Part shown: positions 10,532-20,254 of the stretch, one piece after another
Layout of the letters: every line of letters starts with the position of its first letter
How positions within the stretch are numbered: the stretch's first letter is position 1
Origin: Larix kaempferi
Taxonomy: Eukaryota > Streptophyta > Pinopsida > Pinales > Pinaceae
NCBI GenBank assembly: GCA_027924585.1
Contig: BSBM01000440.1
Span: 10,038,001-10,102,000, forward strand
Length of the DNA stretch: 64,000 bases
Direction: 5' to 3'
The notes under the pieces: model-generated
What the model was told of the DNA's origin: nothing
The model's input: only the letters and a program-made list of their open reading frames with translations
Databases searched by the model: none
Translations under genes and position numbers: made by a program

Positions 10532-11475
10532 TGTTATAGGTCAAATCTGCACTTCTCCATCTGTGATCACATTTCTTTACAGATCACACAAAAGGACACT
10601 ATGGATGGAAGAGTTGGATTGATCCTAGATGACTTATTGCTGAGATCACATTCTTCAGCTGAAAAACATATTTTTTCTACAGTTTTCACCATGTGTGCGC
10701 TACTATTGCCACAGTCATCCTGCATTCTGAAGGCTGGTCTTGTTGAAGACAAGCCGCGCACATCCTCCAAAATGTTGCAAACGCTGGTTGTCAGATGCAA
10801 AAGTTGCATACTGTACGCTAGTCTGCTTGTATGAAACTTGCGCACATCTTAAGATGAAATGAAAAAATATATTAAGATTACGAATTGGGATTAGTTGAAG
10901 TTGGTTTTGCAACTTCCCCAACCTCCCAAGTCAACCACCTCTCGAATTCAACTGCCAACCTTGTCCCATAAATACAAGGGGAAGCCATGAGAGAATGGAC
11001 TTAGAAGGAAGAACAAACCGTTGTTACGTTGGAAAAATTCTTAAGTCTTTATGAGGAGTAGGAGCCCAGGACTCAGTTGCAAATGTGTCTGGACAGATCA
11101 GGTATATCTGTACTTATCTACATTTCTTTGACAATAAAAGGTGGAAATACCCTTCCCGTCCCAATTTAATGCCTATTTGATGGAATGTCTATTTGATTGA
11201 ATATCTAATTATAGTTGATGTCAAGTTGCTTTCAATTTCATCATATTTATTATAGTCAAGATACGCTGAGGAAGGTTAACTTGTTTTGTAGGTTCATCAC
11301 TGTGGAAGAGCGGGCGAAAGCTAGGACTAGCCATCGTTAAAAAGGTACAACTTTCAGAATCCTAACCTCTTTCCATTTGTAGTAATTAATGCAAAACATG
11401 AATGTACTTACCTGTCACCCCAATGTAAGTTGGTAGTGTCATCTCCCCCACTATAACATATTTTCCTGCACAACA
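10532..11475 (+). repeat. 5' LTR of the non-autonomous element
   Basis: 944 bp, beginning TGTTATAGGTC and ending CCTGCACAACA. A TATA-like CATAAATACAAGG sits at about 10968. It matches 17698-18641 over its full length. Short open frames inside appear in both LTRs and are not genes. Confidence 0.95.
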
Positions 11476-11479
11476 GAAC

Positions 11480-11497
11480 TGGCGACTCCATTGGGGA
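11480..11497 (+). promoter_or_regulatory. Primer-binding site
   Basis: TGGCGACTCCATTGGGGA begins 4 bp after the LTR. It starts with TGG, complementary to a tRNA CCA end. It differs from the initiator-Met type and resembles the motif I associate with Ogre/Tat-like elements (tRNA-Arg); the tRNA assignment is tentative. Confidence 0.65.
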
Positions 11498-13601
11498 GTA
11501 ACCGATTGTTTTTCTGTTCTAGGGGACCTTGCTAGGTTTTCTTCCAATTTATGCAGTCTTTTTGTTTTCTGAGAGGTTTTTTATAGGTCACCTTCCTGTT
11601 CCTTTTATCTTGATTCATTTCAGTCTAGGTATGAGCATGCAAAGTTTTTTTTTCCTTTCAGTCCCTGTGCACGTGTTTCCTGTGCATACAGGTGCACATT
11701 TTCTGAAATGTACGTGGGTTGTCAGTATTACAACCTGCATACTTTTAGAAATGTACGTGGGTTTTCCGTGTTACAACCTGCAAACTTTTAGAAATGTGCG
11801 CGAGTTGTTAGTGTATACAGCTGCACATTTTCCTGTAAGATTGAGCCTTTTTGCTGTAGGGTTTGATTTTTGAATGTGGGGTCTTTTCCTTCTTTTGCTT
11901 TGCCTCTCTGCTGATGTTGAGACATCCTTGTCTTGTTATGAGTCTTGTTTAACCTCTGTGAAGTTTTTTTGATTGCTTCACACGCTTCAGCACTTGTTTT
12001 AGGTGTCTTTTTTTTTTTTTAAAAGCCTTTTGAAGTTGTGCACGACTCTCTGCTAGTCACAATAGCACACTTTTTTCCCTATATGTGTGTTGCACTGATA
12101 CAGACCTGCGCACTCAATGCTTGTTGTCTGTTGCAATACCTGCGCACTTTTACTGTGTTTTGCCTTATTTTTTAGGCTTTGATCCCAGTTTGAGTTTTTT
12201 TGGTGTTTTTGAAAGGTTTGATAGTCTATGTACCTTCTGAACTTCTGTTCAGGTTAGTCTGAGTTAGTTGGAGCCTTCTTGATAGCTTTCCTTTGAGTTT
12301 GTGTGGCGGTAGGGTTACCTTTGGTTTGCTTGCCTACCCTATTTTTTTGGAGAGTGTTTTCTTGGTTTTTGATGCTTAGGAGCAGCCTCTTGGTCTGTTT
12401 TTCCGTTGCATGCATCTATTTTCCTTTCTTCGTTTACATCTTTTTCCAAACCTAGAGTTTTTCCATCGAAACAACTCTGTAGGTCAAGTCTTTTTCGGTC
12501 TTTTGATTCGATTGGTTTAAGCCATTAGGTATTTTTTCTTTACCCACACCTTTGTTATATCTTACTTGTTCCTTTTTTAGATTCATTTTCTTTTGCAAAT
12601 AGAAGAAAAAGATCAAAATTGAATATTGGTAGCTTAGTTGTAAGATTTATCAGTATTTTTCAAAGTAGCATAGATCATCTTGCTTTGAAAATTTAAAAGA
12701 AATTTTTTTAAAAAATTATGCTTAGGATTGCTTATTTTTTGTTTTGGAAAAACATCTACAATTTTTTTTGGAAGTTTCATGCATTATTTTTCCGCAATTT
12801 ACTTTCTGTCATGAACCATATCACACACTTCACTACCCTTTTGAGTAAAACATAGCCTCTAAAAAGAAAATTTTTAATAAAATCAATTAGCAACTTTGTA
12901 TTTTTAGGTATGACACAACATCAACTAGCTTAGGCTAGGGTTTCGGGGTAAATCACCTTAAACTACCCGAAATCAGTTTCATTACTCAATAATCGTAGTA
13001 AGACAATCTCTTAGGTAAATCCACCTATATCAAAATATCCTGGGAACGCTCTACTCAAACCAGAGTTAAGCACGAGGTCGTGTGCGATTGGAACTGTTGA
13101 GGATACCCCCTCATTTTCCTTCCAAACATAAACCAAAGCTAATTCACGTACGGGGGTCCACTAGTACTTTTAAGTGCTTTTGGATTTTGGGCTTTGCTAC
13201 CCTACCCATCCGTCTTGGCTAGGCTGACGACTGTTCCCCCAAGTACTTTCGTATTTGTGGTATACTTAGTATCTTAAACCTAGGGCTCTTCACAGGTATA
13301 GTGGAAGGCTATTTCCACTGCACCTTGGACAGACACGAAAGGTAACCCTTTGCAGTAATCTCGGGAGGGCGGTTTGGTGATTCAAACGCTTGCCCCCATA
13401 GGACCTCCATTGGAGGTCGTGTAACTGACCGTTGATACTCTATTAGTTTGTTATGGGCCCTCATCATCCCAGACTTGCCTCTGAGAGTATTAGCTTTGTT
13501 TGCCTGGTTTTGATCATTGTAGGACATTTTTAGTGGTGTGCTCTTTGTGCTGCTTGTTTTTAGTTGGCCTTAGGGATTTCTGGCCCATTGAGTTGGAAAC
13601 T
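11498..13601 (+). other. Long T-rich leader with short tandem repeats
   Basis: About 2.1 kb between primer site and gag, strongly T-rich and without a credible gene. At 11691-11835 a unit of 43-46 bp (GAAATGTACGTGGGTT, then TACAACCTGC) is repeated about three times with drift. Such a leader could hold packaging or translation signals, but none can be identified by eye. Confidence 0.6.
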
Positions 13602-13898
13602 ATGGATAGCATCCCGGTGGGAACCAATCAAGGGACCCCTGTTCAAGGGGATCCTTGTGCTTTTCCATTCATTGGGAACAGTGGTACTCCCTTAATGGCT
13701 ACCTTGAATCTTTCGGGATTCACTATAGGGCTACCGGTTTGGTTGTTTTCCACTCCGAACGCCTTGCATGATCCTGATGCTTCTCAAGTAAGCACCTCAC
13801 ATCAAGAGCATCAGAACCCTATGCCTGATTCACCAGTAACATCTTCTCCTCCTCCTTCTACCTCATGTGGTGAAAGTAGTAATACTAGTAACCAATAG
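13602..13898 (+). CDS. Gag-like N-terminal frame of the non-autonomous element
   Basis: The likely start is ATG 13602 (MDSIPVGTNQG), although the frame is open from 13500. It ends at TAG 13896-13898. Its C-terminus is Pro/Ser-rich (SPVTSSPPPSTS). After this TAG and a second TAG at 13914-13916 the same frame continues into the repeat-encoding stretch at 13935-14258. The two stops are probably later mutations within one gag frame. I recognise no capsid fold in what is visible. Confidence 0.45.
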   Translation: MDSIPVGTNQGTPVQGDPCAFPFIGNSGTPLMATLNLSGFTIGLPVWLFSTPNALHDPDASQVSTSHQEHQNPMPDSPVTSSPPPSTSCGESSNTSNQ

Positions 13899-13934
13899 TC
13901 TAAAAGGAATAGATAGAGGAAAAATAGGAAGAAG

Positions 13935-14258
13935 ATGCAAAATAAAGGGGGTATCCACCCAGCCTTTGGATTTCATGCTGGGGGCACCTACCCAACCTCT
14001 GGTGGTCATGTTGGGAGAACTCACTCAGTCACTGTAAATCATACTGAACCCACCCACCCAGCCTCTGGAAGTCATGTTGGGGTCTCCCACCCAGCCTCTG
14101 GAATTCATGCTAGGGCCACCCACCCAGCCTCTGGAATTAATGTTGGGGATAGCTACCCAGCCTCTGGAGTCACGATGGGAGTAAAATTTCAGCCACTGCA
14201 AATCATACTGAAAGCATGTCTTCAACCACTATTGCTCATGTTGAGGACACGTCATTGA
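13935..14258 (+). pseudogene. Gag segment encoding 11-residue tandem repeats
   Basis: This frame encodes a tandem series of the motif T-H-P-A-S-G-x-H-V-G-x. The clearest units are 33 bp apart, with CAGCCTCTGGA at 14059, 14092, 14125 and 14158. Weaker units lie upstream, and His-containing echoes (SHVE, SHTRD) continue in the next frame after a frameshift near 14220. It sits between the Pro/Ser tail and the zinc knuckles. Regular His spacing is notable, but no function is known. Translation of the minus strand gives a mirrored SRGWVG repeat and is not coding. Confidence 0.6.
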
Positions 14259-15556
14259 TCACTACTGGTCATATTAATGACAAGTCACTAGTTACTGTGA
14301 GTCATACTAGAGACACTGAATCAACCACTACAAGTCATGTTGAGAAAGTTGACATTATCGACAAACCTAATAAACAGAAGCTTAAGTTTCCTTGTAAGTT
14401 TTGTGAGGGAGACCACCTAACCTATTTGTGCCCTGTACTTCCAGAAGTGCAAAGAGTGTGGTCCATAGTTCAAAATTCTTTTGCTTATGAGCAACCAGCC
14501 ACTGCAAGTCATGTTGGGGGTAAGCTGTCAGCCAATGCTAGTCACGCTGAGAGTATTGTTGTTTTAAAGGAGTCTAAGCTTATAGGACTCAAGCCAAAGT
14601 TCCCTTGTAAACTTTGTAAGGGAGATCACCTTACTCACCTGTGCCTTGCTATTCCAAAGGTACGGAGAGTGTGGTCCATGTCTGAAGGATCCTCTGCTCC
14701 TAAATTGTCTATAGATTCCCAAAAGCTTGATCAACCTTTGGTTGATGAAGTGGTTGAACCAATGCAATCTTTGGTCAACCCCACTCTTCCTTCGGAGAGT
14801 GAAGTGATCGAATCGATGCAATCTTTGACCAATCCCACCAGTCCTTCAGAGATTGATGCATATGTCCCTGAAGTCTTCTGCATTACCAATTCATATGTTT
14901 CTGAAATGGGGGGCACTTCATTTGTGCCGAGTAAACCCCTACCAAGCTCTGGGATCATTTCCTTTGATTGGAATAGTCTAACTGGACCCTGCCTTCCTTC
15001 TTCTACACCTTTCCAGATAAAGGTTGATATCGGCAACCATGCGGTTCATCGATGTATTGTAGATGAAGGAGCCTATGTTAGTATCTTATCCCCTTATGCT
15101 TGGAGATATTTAGGTTTTCCTAACCTTGTTCCAGTTGTTAATTGGTCGTTGACTTTTGATAAAAGACATAGTGAACCATTGGGATTCCTCCCTCAAGTAC
15201 CTGTTACTTTGGGTGGAAAAACAGTCTTAGTTGATTTTATGGTTTTAAAGGACCCTATGGACTTTGATATGATCCTAGGGCGTGATTACGTATATGCTAT
15301 GCAGGTTGTGGTGTCTACACTCTTTTGTGGGATGCATTGTCCTCACAACGAAAGCATTGTCACTATCGATGAGATTAAATATGTTGATCCTCCTTATTAC
15401 CCAACTATAGACCAAGTATGTCCCTCGTCAGTAGGCACTACCATGTCACAATCAAATTATCTGGAATATTGTTCCTTGAGTCCAATTGCTAATGAGAATA
15501 AGCCTCTGAATTCATGCTTACTTCTCGGGACAGGGTCCCAGCAATTAACCAAGTGA
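14216..15556 (+). CDS. Gag zinc knuckles fused to retroviral-type aspartic protease
   Basis: This is a 446-codon frame. Two CCHC zinc knuckles lie at residues 60-72 (CKFCEGDHLTYLC) and 131-143 (CKLCKGDHLTHLC). Each is followed by a V-RVWS motif, so the knuckle unit was duplicated. A Ser/Pro/Glu linker follows. The protease starts near residue 270, with VDEGAYVSI at 282-290 (the usual VDSGA with Ser replaced by Glu) and the C-terminal motif DMILGRDY near 350. The catalytic Asp is present. The frame ends at TGA 15554-15556, and a short frame in another phase continues to 15708. No reverse transcriptase follows. Gag would coat element RNA and the protease would process it. Confidence 0.8.
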   Translation: MSSTTIAHVEDTSLITTGHINDKSLVTVSHTRDTESTTTSHVEKVDIIDKPNKQKLKFPCKFCEGDHLTYLCPVLPEVQRVWSIVQNSFAYEQPATASHVGGKLSANASHAESIVVLKESKLIGLKPKFPCKLCKGDHLTHLCLAIPKVRRVWSMSEGSSAPKLSIDSQKLDQPLVDEVVEPMQSLVNPTLPSESEVIESMQSLTNPTSPSEIDAYVPEVFCITNSYVSEMGGTSFVPSKPLPSSGIISFDWNSLTGPCLPSSTPFQIKVDIGNHAVHRCIVDEGAYVSILSPYAWRYLGFPNLVPVVNWSLTFDKRHSEPLGFLPQVPVTLGGKTVLVDFMVLKDPMDFDMILGRDYVYAMQVVVSTLFCGMHCPHNESIVTIDEIKYVDPPYYPTIDQVCPSSVGTTMSQSNYLEYCSLSPIANENKPLNSCLLLGTGSQQLTK

Positions 15557-15708
15557 TGACTCCATCTGAGTGTTTAGATATGTGTTCTATCTGGGATGAT
15601 ATACTTCCTTCTGATGAAGTTTTCCTAGAGTCTATAATTCAGTCTGCCATTCATTTGGACATTGATCCACCAACAAGCATTCTTCCACCTTCACTTAAAG
15701 CTTGTTAA

Positions 15709-17682
15709 AAACAATAAGGAAGCTACGAGCATTCTTTCACGTTTTCTTCGAGCTCGTTAAAAACAGTAAGGAGGCTATGAGCATTCTTCCATCTCTCCTT
15801 TGAGCTCGTTAAAAACAGTAAGGAGGTTGTGATTTTACTTTTTCAGGCTCGTTAAACTTTACGAAAAAAAATTTTATAGAGTTCTTTCACGCTCTTGTTA
15901 GACTCTTTAAATATGACAAGATTGTTGAGTATAGTTCTCATTTCATACTCGTTAAAGGATTTGAAGCGACATCCGCTTAAGTATAAGTTTACCCCTTTTC
16001 CGGAATTTTGTGGATTAGCTACGAAAAAGGTATACTCTAGTCATCCGTGGCTAGAAGAGTTCTTCTCTCATCGTTTTACACTTTTTCAGGGGAGGAGACT
16101 AATTATACGAAAAAGTACTTTTGAAGCCTTCTTTAGGGTTTTCAGGCTCTCGAAACATGAAAACACCAAGCGAGCATTCACCTGCTCGAGCTCGATGTGA
16201 AATCCACAAGAGGGTATATAGAGGATTGTTTAAGTTTTTCAGACTCTATAAACAGGAAAACACCGGTGAGCACATACTAACTCGGGCTCGATACTAAAAT
16301 CCATGAGTAAGTGTATGGAGTTATTGTTTAAGTTTTTCAAACTCCTTAAAATTGAAAACACCGGCGAGCAAGAACAGATCTCGGCTTGATATTAAAATCC
16401 AGAGATCAGTATTATAGAGTATTCGTCTATATTTTCTTCAAACTCTGTAAAAAATGAAGAAAGACTATTGAGTTTGCTTTCTTGGACTCATTAAAACAAC
16501 AAGAAGGATATTCTTTTGATAAAAAGAATAAGGGAAGAGAAGGGTATCTTACATCTTTTCAGTTTCAATGGAAGCTAAGCCAGTCATGTCGTTGAACACA
16601 ACACCTATTTGAGTCCATCATTTAGTAGGGTTTTAGTTTTTGACCTTAGGGTGAACTTGATCTCCGATTTTTCACTCCCCTGATTGGTTATTCTTCCAAT
16701 CATATGGAGGATCTGCTAATGTCTCCTACATTGCAGGTTTATTACTTTCCCCTTATGTTAAAAGCTTCCTAAGTCACTTTCGTGCCGTGCTCACTGTTCA
16801 AGGATACAGCTTGTGTCGGCCATTCTGCAGTTACCTTGAATTCATGTGTTGGCAATCCTGGTATCAGTTTGTTTCTTTTTGTATCAAGTCCTACTCCAAA
16901 TCTGCTCATACCTTTGAGTGTCCCTCGTTTTGGATGATGGAGGATGCATTGAGGCCTTCCTTCCAACGGAATTCTTCCCAACGACTTCAACTCATTATGC
17001 TCTGGGAATGAAGTTTAGAGTTTTGGTTAGTACCTTGGGGATTGCAGTCATCAGTGGAAATTTCCCTCGCTGTTGAATTATGGGAATACATTAATGTCTC
17101 TTATTCAGCAAGTTCCTCAGGTGTTCGACTTCAAGTCCACTTATTCACACTTGTTGGAACGTACTAGGTACCTTGGGCCCCATTATCATTATCGATGGAA
17201 GCCTTCGCTTTTGTTAATGGTATACATCAATGATTGGTAATCAAACGATACCCCCCATGTTTGACTCCATCTCATTTATTCACATGGTTAGGGTTTGTAC
17301 CTTAGTTTGTTTAGATGAAGACCTTGGGACTCTGATAGCACCACCATATTCATGTTATCACCCAAGCTGTGCAAGACTGAGCCACACTTATTTTCGGCTC
17401 TGCATGAGACATAGATCCAGCTTGTTGTTATGGCTATGGTCTCTCATTTTTTACATGGATCCACGATTGTATTTCAGTGGCCATACTATATATATGTCTC
17501 CCAGTTATGTATCAGAGATCATATTGTATCACACCACACATCTATATGATGTCAATATTGTAATTGCTTGCTGACCTTGATTCTTGTTTCAGGTACTTTT
17601 GTGGCTTCATCCTGCGGTTTCTTGCTCCTCCTTTGACTTGGAATTGTAATGTATTTCGGCCATCTCTTCCCCATGACCTCAT
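15709..17682 (+). other. 3' non-coding zone with decayed repeats
   Basis: About 2 kb where pol would normally be. From 15700 to 15845 a unit near 52 bp (GCTCGTTAAAAACAGTAAGG) occurs three times. From 16180 to 16410 a unit near 98 bp (GAAAACACCGG, then GAGC and AAATCCA) occurs about two and a half times. Small frames at 16787-17011 and 17230-17574 match nothing. Shared words such as CTCGTTAAA hint that the whole zone grew by repeated duplication. Confidence 0.6.
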
Positions 17683-17697
17683 ACATTAGGGGGCATC
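17683..17697 (+). promoter_or_regulatory. Polypurine tract region before 3' LTR
   Basis: ATTAGGGGGCATC ends directly at the TG that opens the 3' LTR. The purine run AGGGGG is short but correctly placed. Confidence 0.65.
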
Positions 17698-18641
17698 TGT
17701 TATAGGTCAAATCTGCACTTCTTTGTCTGTAATTGCATTGCTCTGTAGATCACACAAAAGGACACTATGGATGGAAGAGCTGGATTGATCCTAGATGAGT
17801 TATTGTTGAGATCACATTATTCAGCTGAAAAACATATTTTTTCTACATTTTTCACCATGTGTGCGCTGCTATTGCCTTAGTCATCCTGCGTTTTGAATGT
17901 TGGTCTTGTTGAAGACAACCCGCGCACATCCTCCAAAATGTTGCAAACGCTGGTTGTCAAATGCAAAAGTTGCATACTGTGTGCTAGTCTGCTTGTATGA
18001 AACTCGCGCACATCTTAAGATGAAATGAAAAAATATATTAAGATTGCAAATTGGGATTAGTTGAAGTTGGTTCTGCAACTTCCCCAACCTCCCAATTTAG
18101 CCACCTCTCGAATTCAACTACCAACCTTGTCCCATAAATACAAGGGGAAGCCATCAGAGAATGGACTTAGAAGGAAGAAGAAATTGTTGGTACGCTGGAG
18201 GAATTCTTAAGTCTTTGTGAGGAGCAGGAGCCCAAGACTCGGTTGCAGAAGTGTCTGGACATATCAGGTATACCTGTACTTATCTACATTTCTTTGACAA
18301 TAAAAGGTGGAAATACCCTTCCCATCCCAATTGAATGCCTATTTGATGGAATGTCTATTTGATTGAATATCTGATTATAGTTGATGTCAAGTTTCTTTCA
18401 ATTTCATCATATTTATTATAGTCAAGATACGCTGAGGAAGGTTAACTTGTTTTGCAGGTTCATCACTGTGGAAAAGCGGGCGAAAGCTAGGACCAACCAT
18501 CGTTAAAAAGGTACAACTTTCGGAATCCTAACCTCTTTCCATTTGTAGTCATTAATACAAAACATGAATGTATTTACCTATCACCCCAATGTAAGTTGGT
18601 AGTGTCCTCTCCCCCACTATAAGGTATTTTCCTGCACAACA
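17698..18641 (+). repeat. 3' LTR of the non-autonomous element
   Basis: 944 bp, the same length as the 5' LTR. Mismatches are concentrated in the first 230 bp (roughly 10 percent there) and fewer later, estimated by eye. It ends CCTGCACAACA and is followed by the ACAGG duplication. Confidence 0.95.
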
Positions 18642-18646
18642 ACAGG
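18642..18646. repeat. Target-site duplication, right (ACAGG)
   Basis: Identical to 10527-10531; fixes the element's ends to the base. Confidence 0.92.
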
Positions 18647-19162
18647 GGCACACATTTTCCTCATTTTGAGGATGGTGCCTAGGGTAAATTGGATTCTTTA
18701 GGGCTCAAGGTCAGGTTATCATTTCAAGAATAGGTAACATATAGTCCCATTCAAGAATCAACCAACTCACAAAGAGAAAGCATGTAACAAAGTGAGATCT
18801 GAACTTCTTTTGACCCTCTACTATAAGGGAGCCACAAAGGTGTTCTAGTCCTTATGAACTCACCCATGTTGTTCTTATTTGCGATGTATTGAGCAATACT
18901 ATTGACTGAACCTCATGGAACTTGACCAAATTTAAACCTTTGACATGTGCCCTCCCTTTTGGCAACATGCCTTGAGTGGATGGCTGAGCTGATTAACATA
19001 ACCGTTGGGGATTGCTAACCTTCGATTTGTCCATAAACTCTTCAAATTATCTAAAGTGCTTTTTCCAATAACTAATTATTACTTTTTAGAGTTAATCCTC
19101 TATGATTTATTGCAAGTTTTTAGATCTATTACTAAAGAAGCACATTTAGCATTTGTGTGTAG
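18647..19162. other. Spacer, nothing recognised
   Basis: About 500 bp with no gene-like frame or repeat. It may be the decayed intron upstream of the Hsp110-type exon, since it ends in an acceptor-like GTGTGTAG. Confidence 0.35.
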
Positions 19163-19395
19163 GTAAAAACTGTGAAAAAGAAGAAGGTCAAGAAAACAAA
19201 TGTACCATTAAATGAAACACTATTTGGGGCCATGCCGTGGGAAGATTTACAAAAGGCCACAAATGACAAATTTAAAATTGATTTACAAGACCGAGTTATG
19301 GAAGAAACAAAGGAAAAAAAAGAATGCAGAAGAAGCTTATGTTTACGACATGTGAAACAAGATAGAATCAACAATTTCATATGAGCTATTAATTT
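19163..19395 (+). pseudogene. Hsp110 / Hsp70-15-like chaperone exon, decayed
   Basis: Hsp110 proteins are large cytosolic Hsp70 relatives that act as nucleotide exchange factors. After an acceptor-like TTTGTGTGTAG the frame reads VKTVKKKKVKKTNVPLNETL. It then gives DLQDRVMEETKEKK, which corresponds to the lid-domain region of plant Hsp110 (consensus-like LQDRVMEETK-KKNAVE-YVYDMRNKL). A one-base shift at about 19312-19320, in a run of A residues, moves the rest (NAEEAYVYDM) to another frame. The codon after it, where Arg is expected, is TGA. No other Hsp110 exon was found nearby. It is an isolated fragment that kept its genomic splice context, so it did not arise as a processed cDNA. Confidence 0.8.
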
Positions 19396-19659
19396 TTGTG
19401 GATTTTTAATGTCTAGTTTAATGCAAAACTATTGATTTTACTTTTTTTTGTAAATTCTTATGTTAGTAATTTCAATGTTACCATGTCATATGAATCTTAC
19501 CATGTCATATGGTTTGAACTAAAATTCATAGTTTGCTATCTTACCTTCAGAATAAGGATTTAGTAAAGACATCTTTGTTTTGGTTGAGAGTGGATTATTA
19601 TTATTTTTTGTTTTTTGTTATATATTTAGATTACTATGTGTTCTCCATTGATTAAATAG

Positions 19660-19746
19660 ATGGAAAAATTTCAACCATCATCCACGTGACAAAAATGGAT
19701 TAAGAGGACAAGTACAGATGAATTATTTAGGCCTTCCTATGCATCA
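19660..19746 (+). pseudogene. CCCH zinc-finger (ZFN-like) gene, exon fragment 1
   Basis: The translation FNHHPRDKNGLRGQVQMNYL followed by GLPMHQ matches the linker after a CCCH finger in the plant ZFN/C3H family. In that family the His of one finger is followed by PRD and then LGYP before the next finger. An acceptor-like AAATAG precedes it. The donor at the end (CAG then TTATGT) is not a clear GT consensus. The Cys expected just before the His appears changed to Trp. Confidence 0.7.
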
Positions 19747-19964
19747 GTTATGTTATCTAAAATTTGGGCAATAATATAGTTTGGAAATGTCAATTTTCTG
19801 AAACACAAATTTACAATTCATTTAACAGGCACAGATTGTATCAAAATATTTGAGTTTGGAAAAATGTATGCCAACCACAAAAATATTGCCCTGTTTTAGT
19901 GGCCAATATATGCATGCATGTTGAATATAAATATATTTGATATGTATATTGATTTTTGTTGTAG

Positions 19965-20254
19965 AGGGAGAAAAAGAATGTGCATATTACATGCATACTT
20001 GGTCGTACAAATATGGAGTTCATTGCAAATTTAAGCATCCCCAACCTCCAACAATAGTGCATGTTTCGGGTTATGAAAGCTTAGGATCTCCCACAACACT
20101 TGCATTGCCATATCCACATGGGATTTTTTCTTGGCCTTTGCCAAGATCACCCTATGTTCCCGATCCTCAACTGAAAGGATATCCAATGTACCTTATTGTC
20201 ATCTTTTCACCTTCCCAAGGCATGATACCAATGTCATCATGGAACAATTACCAA
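19965..20254 (+). pseudogene. CCCH zinc-finger (ZFN-like) gene, exon fragment 2
   Basis: Plant ZFN-like proteins bind nucleic acids through several C-x8-C-x5-C-x3-H fingers. After an acceptor (TTTTGTTGTAG) the frame reads GEKECAYYMHTWSYKYGVHC then KFKHPQPP. That is a full CCCH finger in which the second Cys has become Tyr. It continues with the family's Pro-rich linker (TTLALPYPHGIFSWPLP, then MIPMSSWNNYQ). The frame meets a canonical donor, CAA then GTGAGT, at 20255. Good splice signals and an almost clean frame suggest recent decay, but the lost zinc ligand and missing neighbouring exons argue for a pseudogene. Confidence 0.82.

Larger units (their letters stand above)
10532..18641 (+). mobile_element. 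Structurally complete non-autonomous LTR retrotransposon (gag/protease only)
   Basis: An 8.1-kb element bounded by two 944-bp direct repeats (TGTTATAGG...CACAACA). It has a matching 5-bp target duplication ACAGG, a primer-binding site, a polypurine tract and a gag-like frame with zinc knuckles joined to an aspartic protease. I find no reverse transcriptase, RNase H or integrase in either orientation, so it must borrow these. The protease-before-missing-pol order and CCHC knuckles point to Ty3/gypsy ancestry. Long leader (about 2.1 kb) and 3' non-coding zone (about 2 kb) both contain decayed tandem repeats. The LTRs differ by several percent by eye, so the insertion is not recent. Confidence 0.92.

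Noticed and set aside
10715-10921. Minus-strand open frame inside the LTR, nearly repeated at 17881-18087
   Set aside because: It occurs twice only because it lies in both LTRs; no protein family and no independent support.
14025-14225. Minus-strand repeat protein with SRGWVG motifs
   Set aside because: It is the opposite-strand shadow of the sense Gag repeat; the downstream knuckles and protease are on the plus strand.
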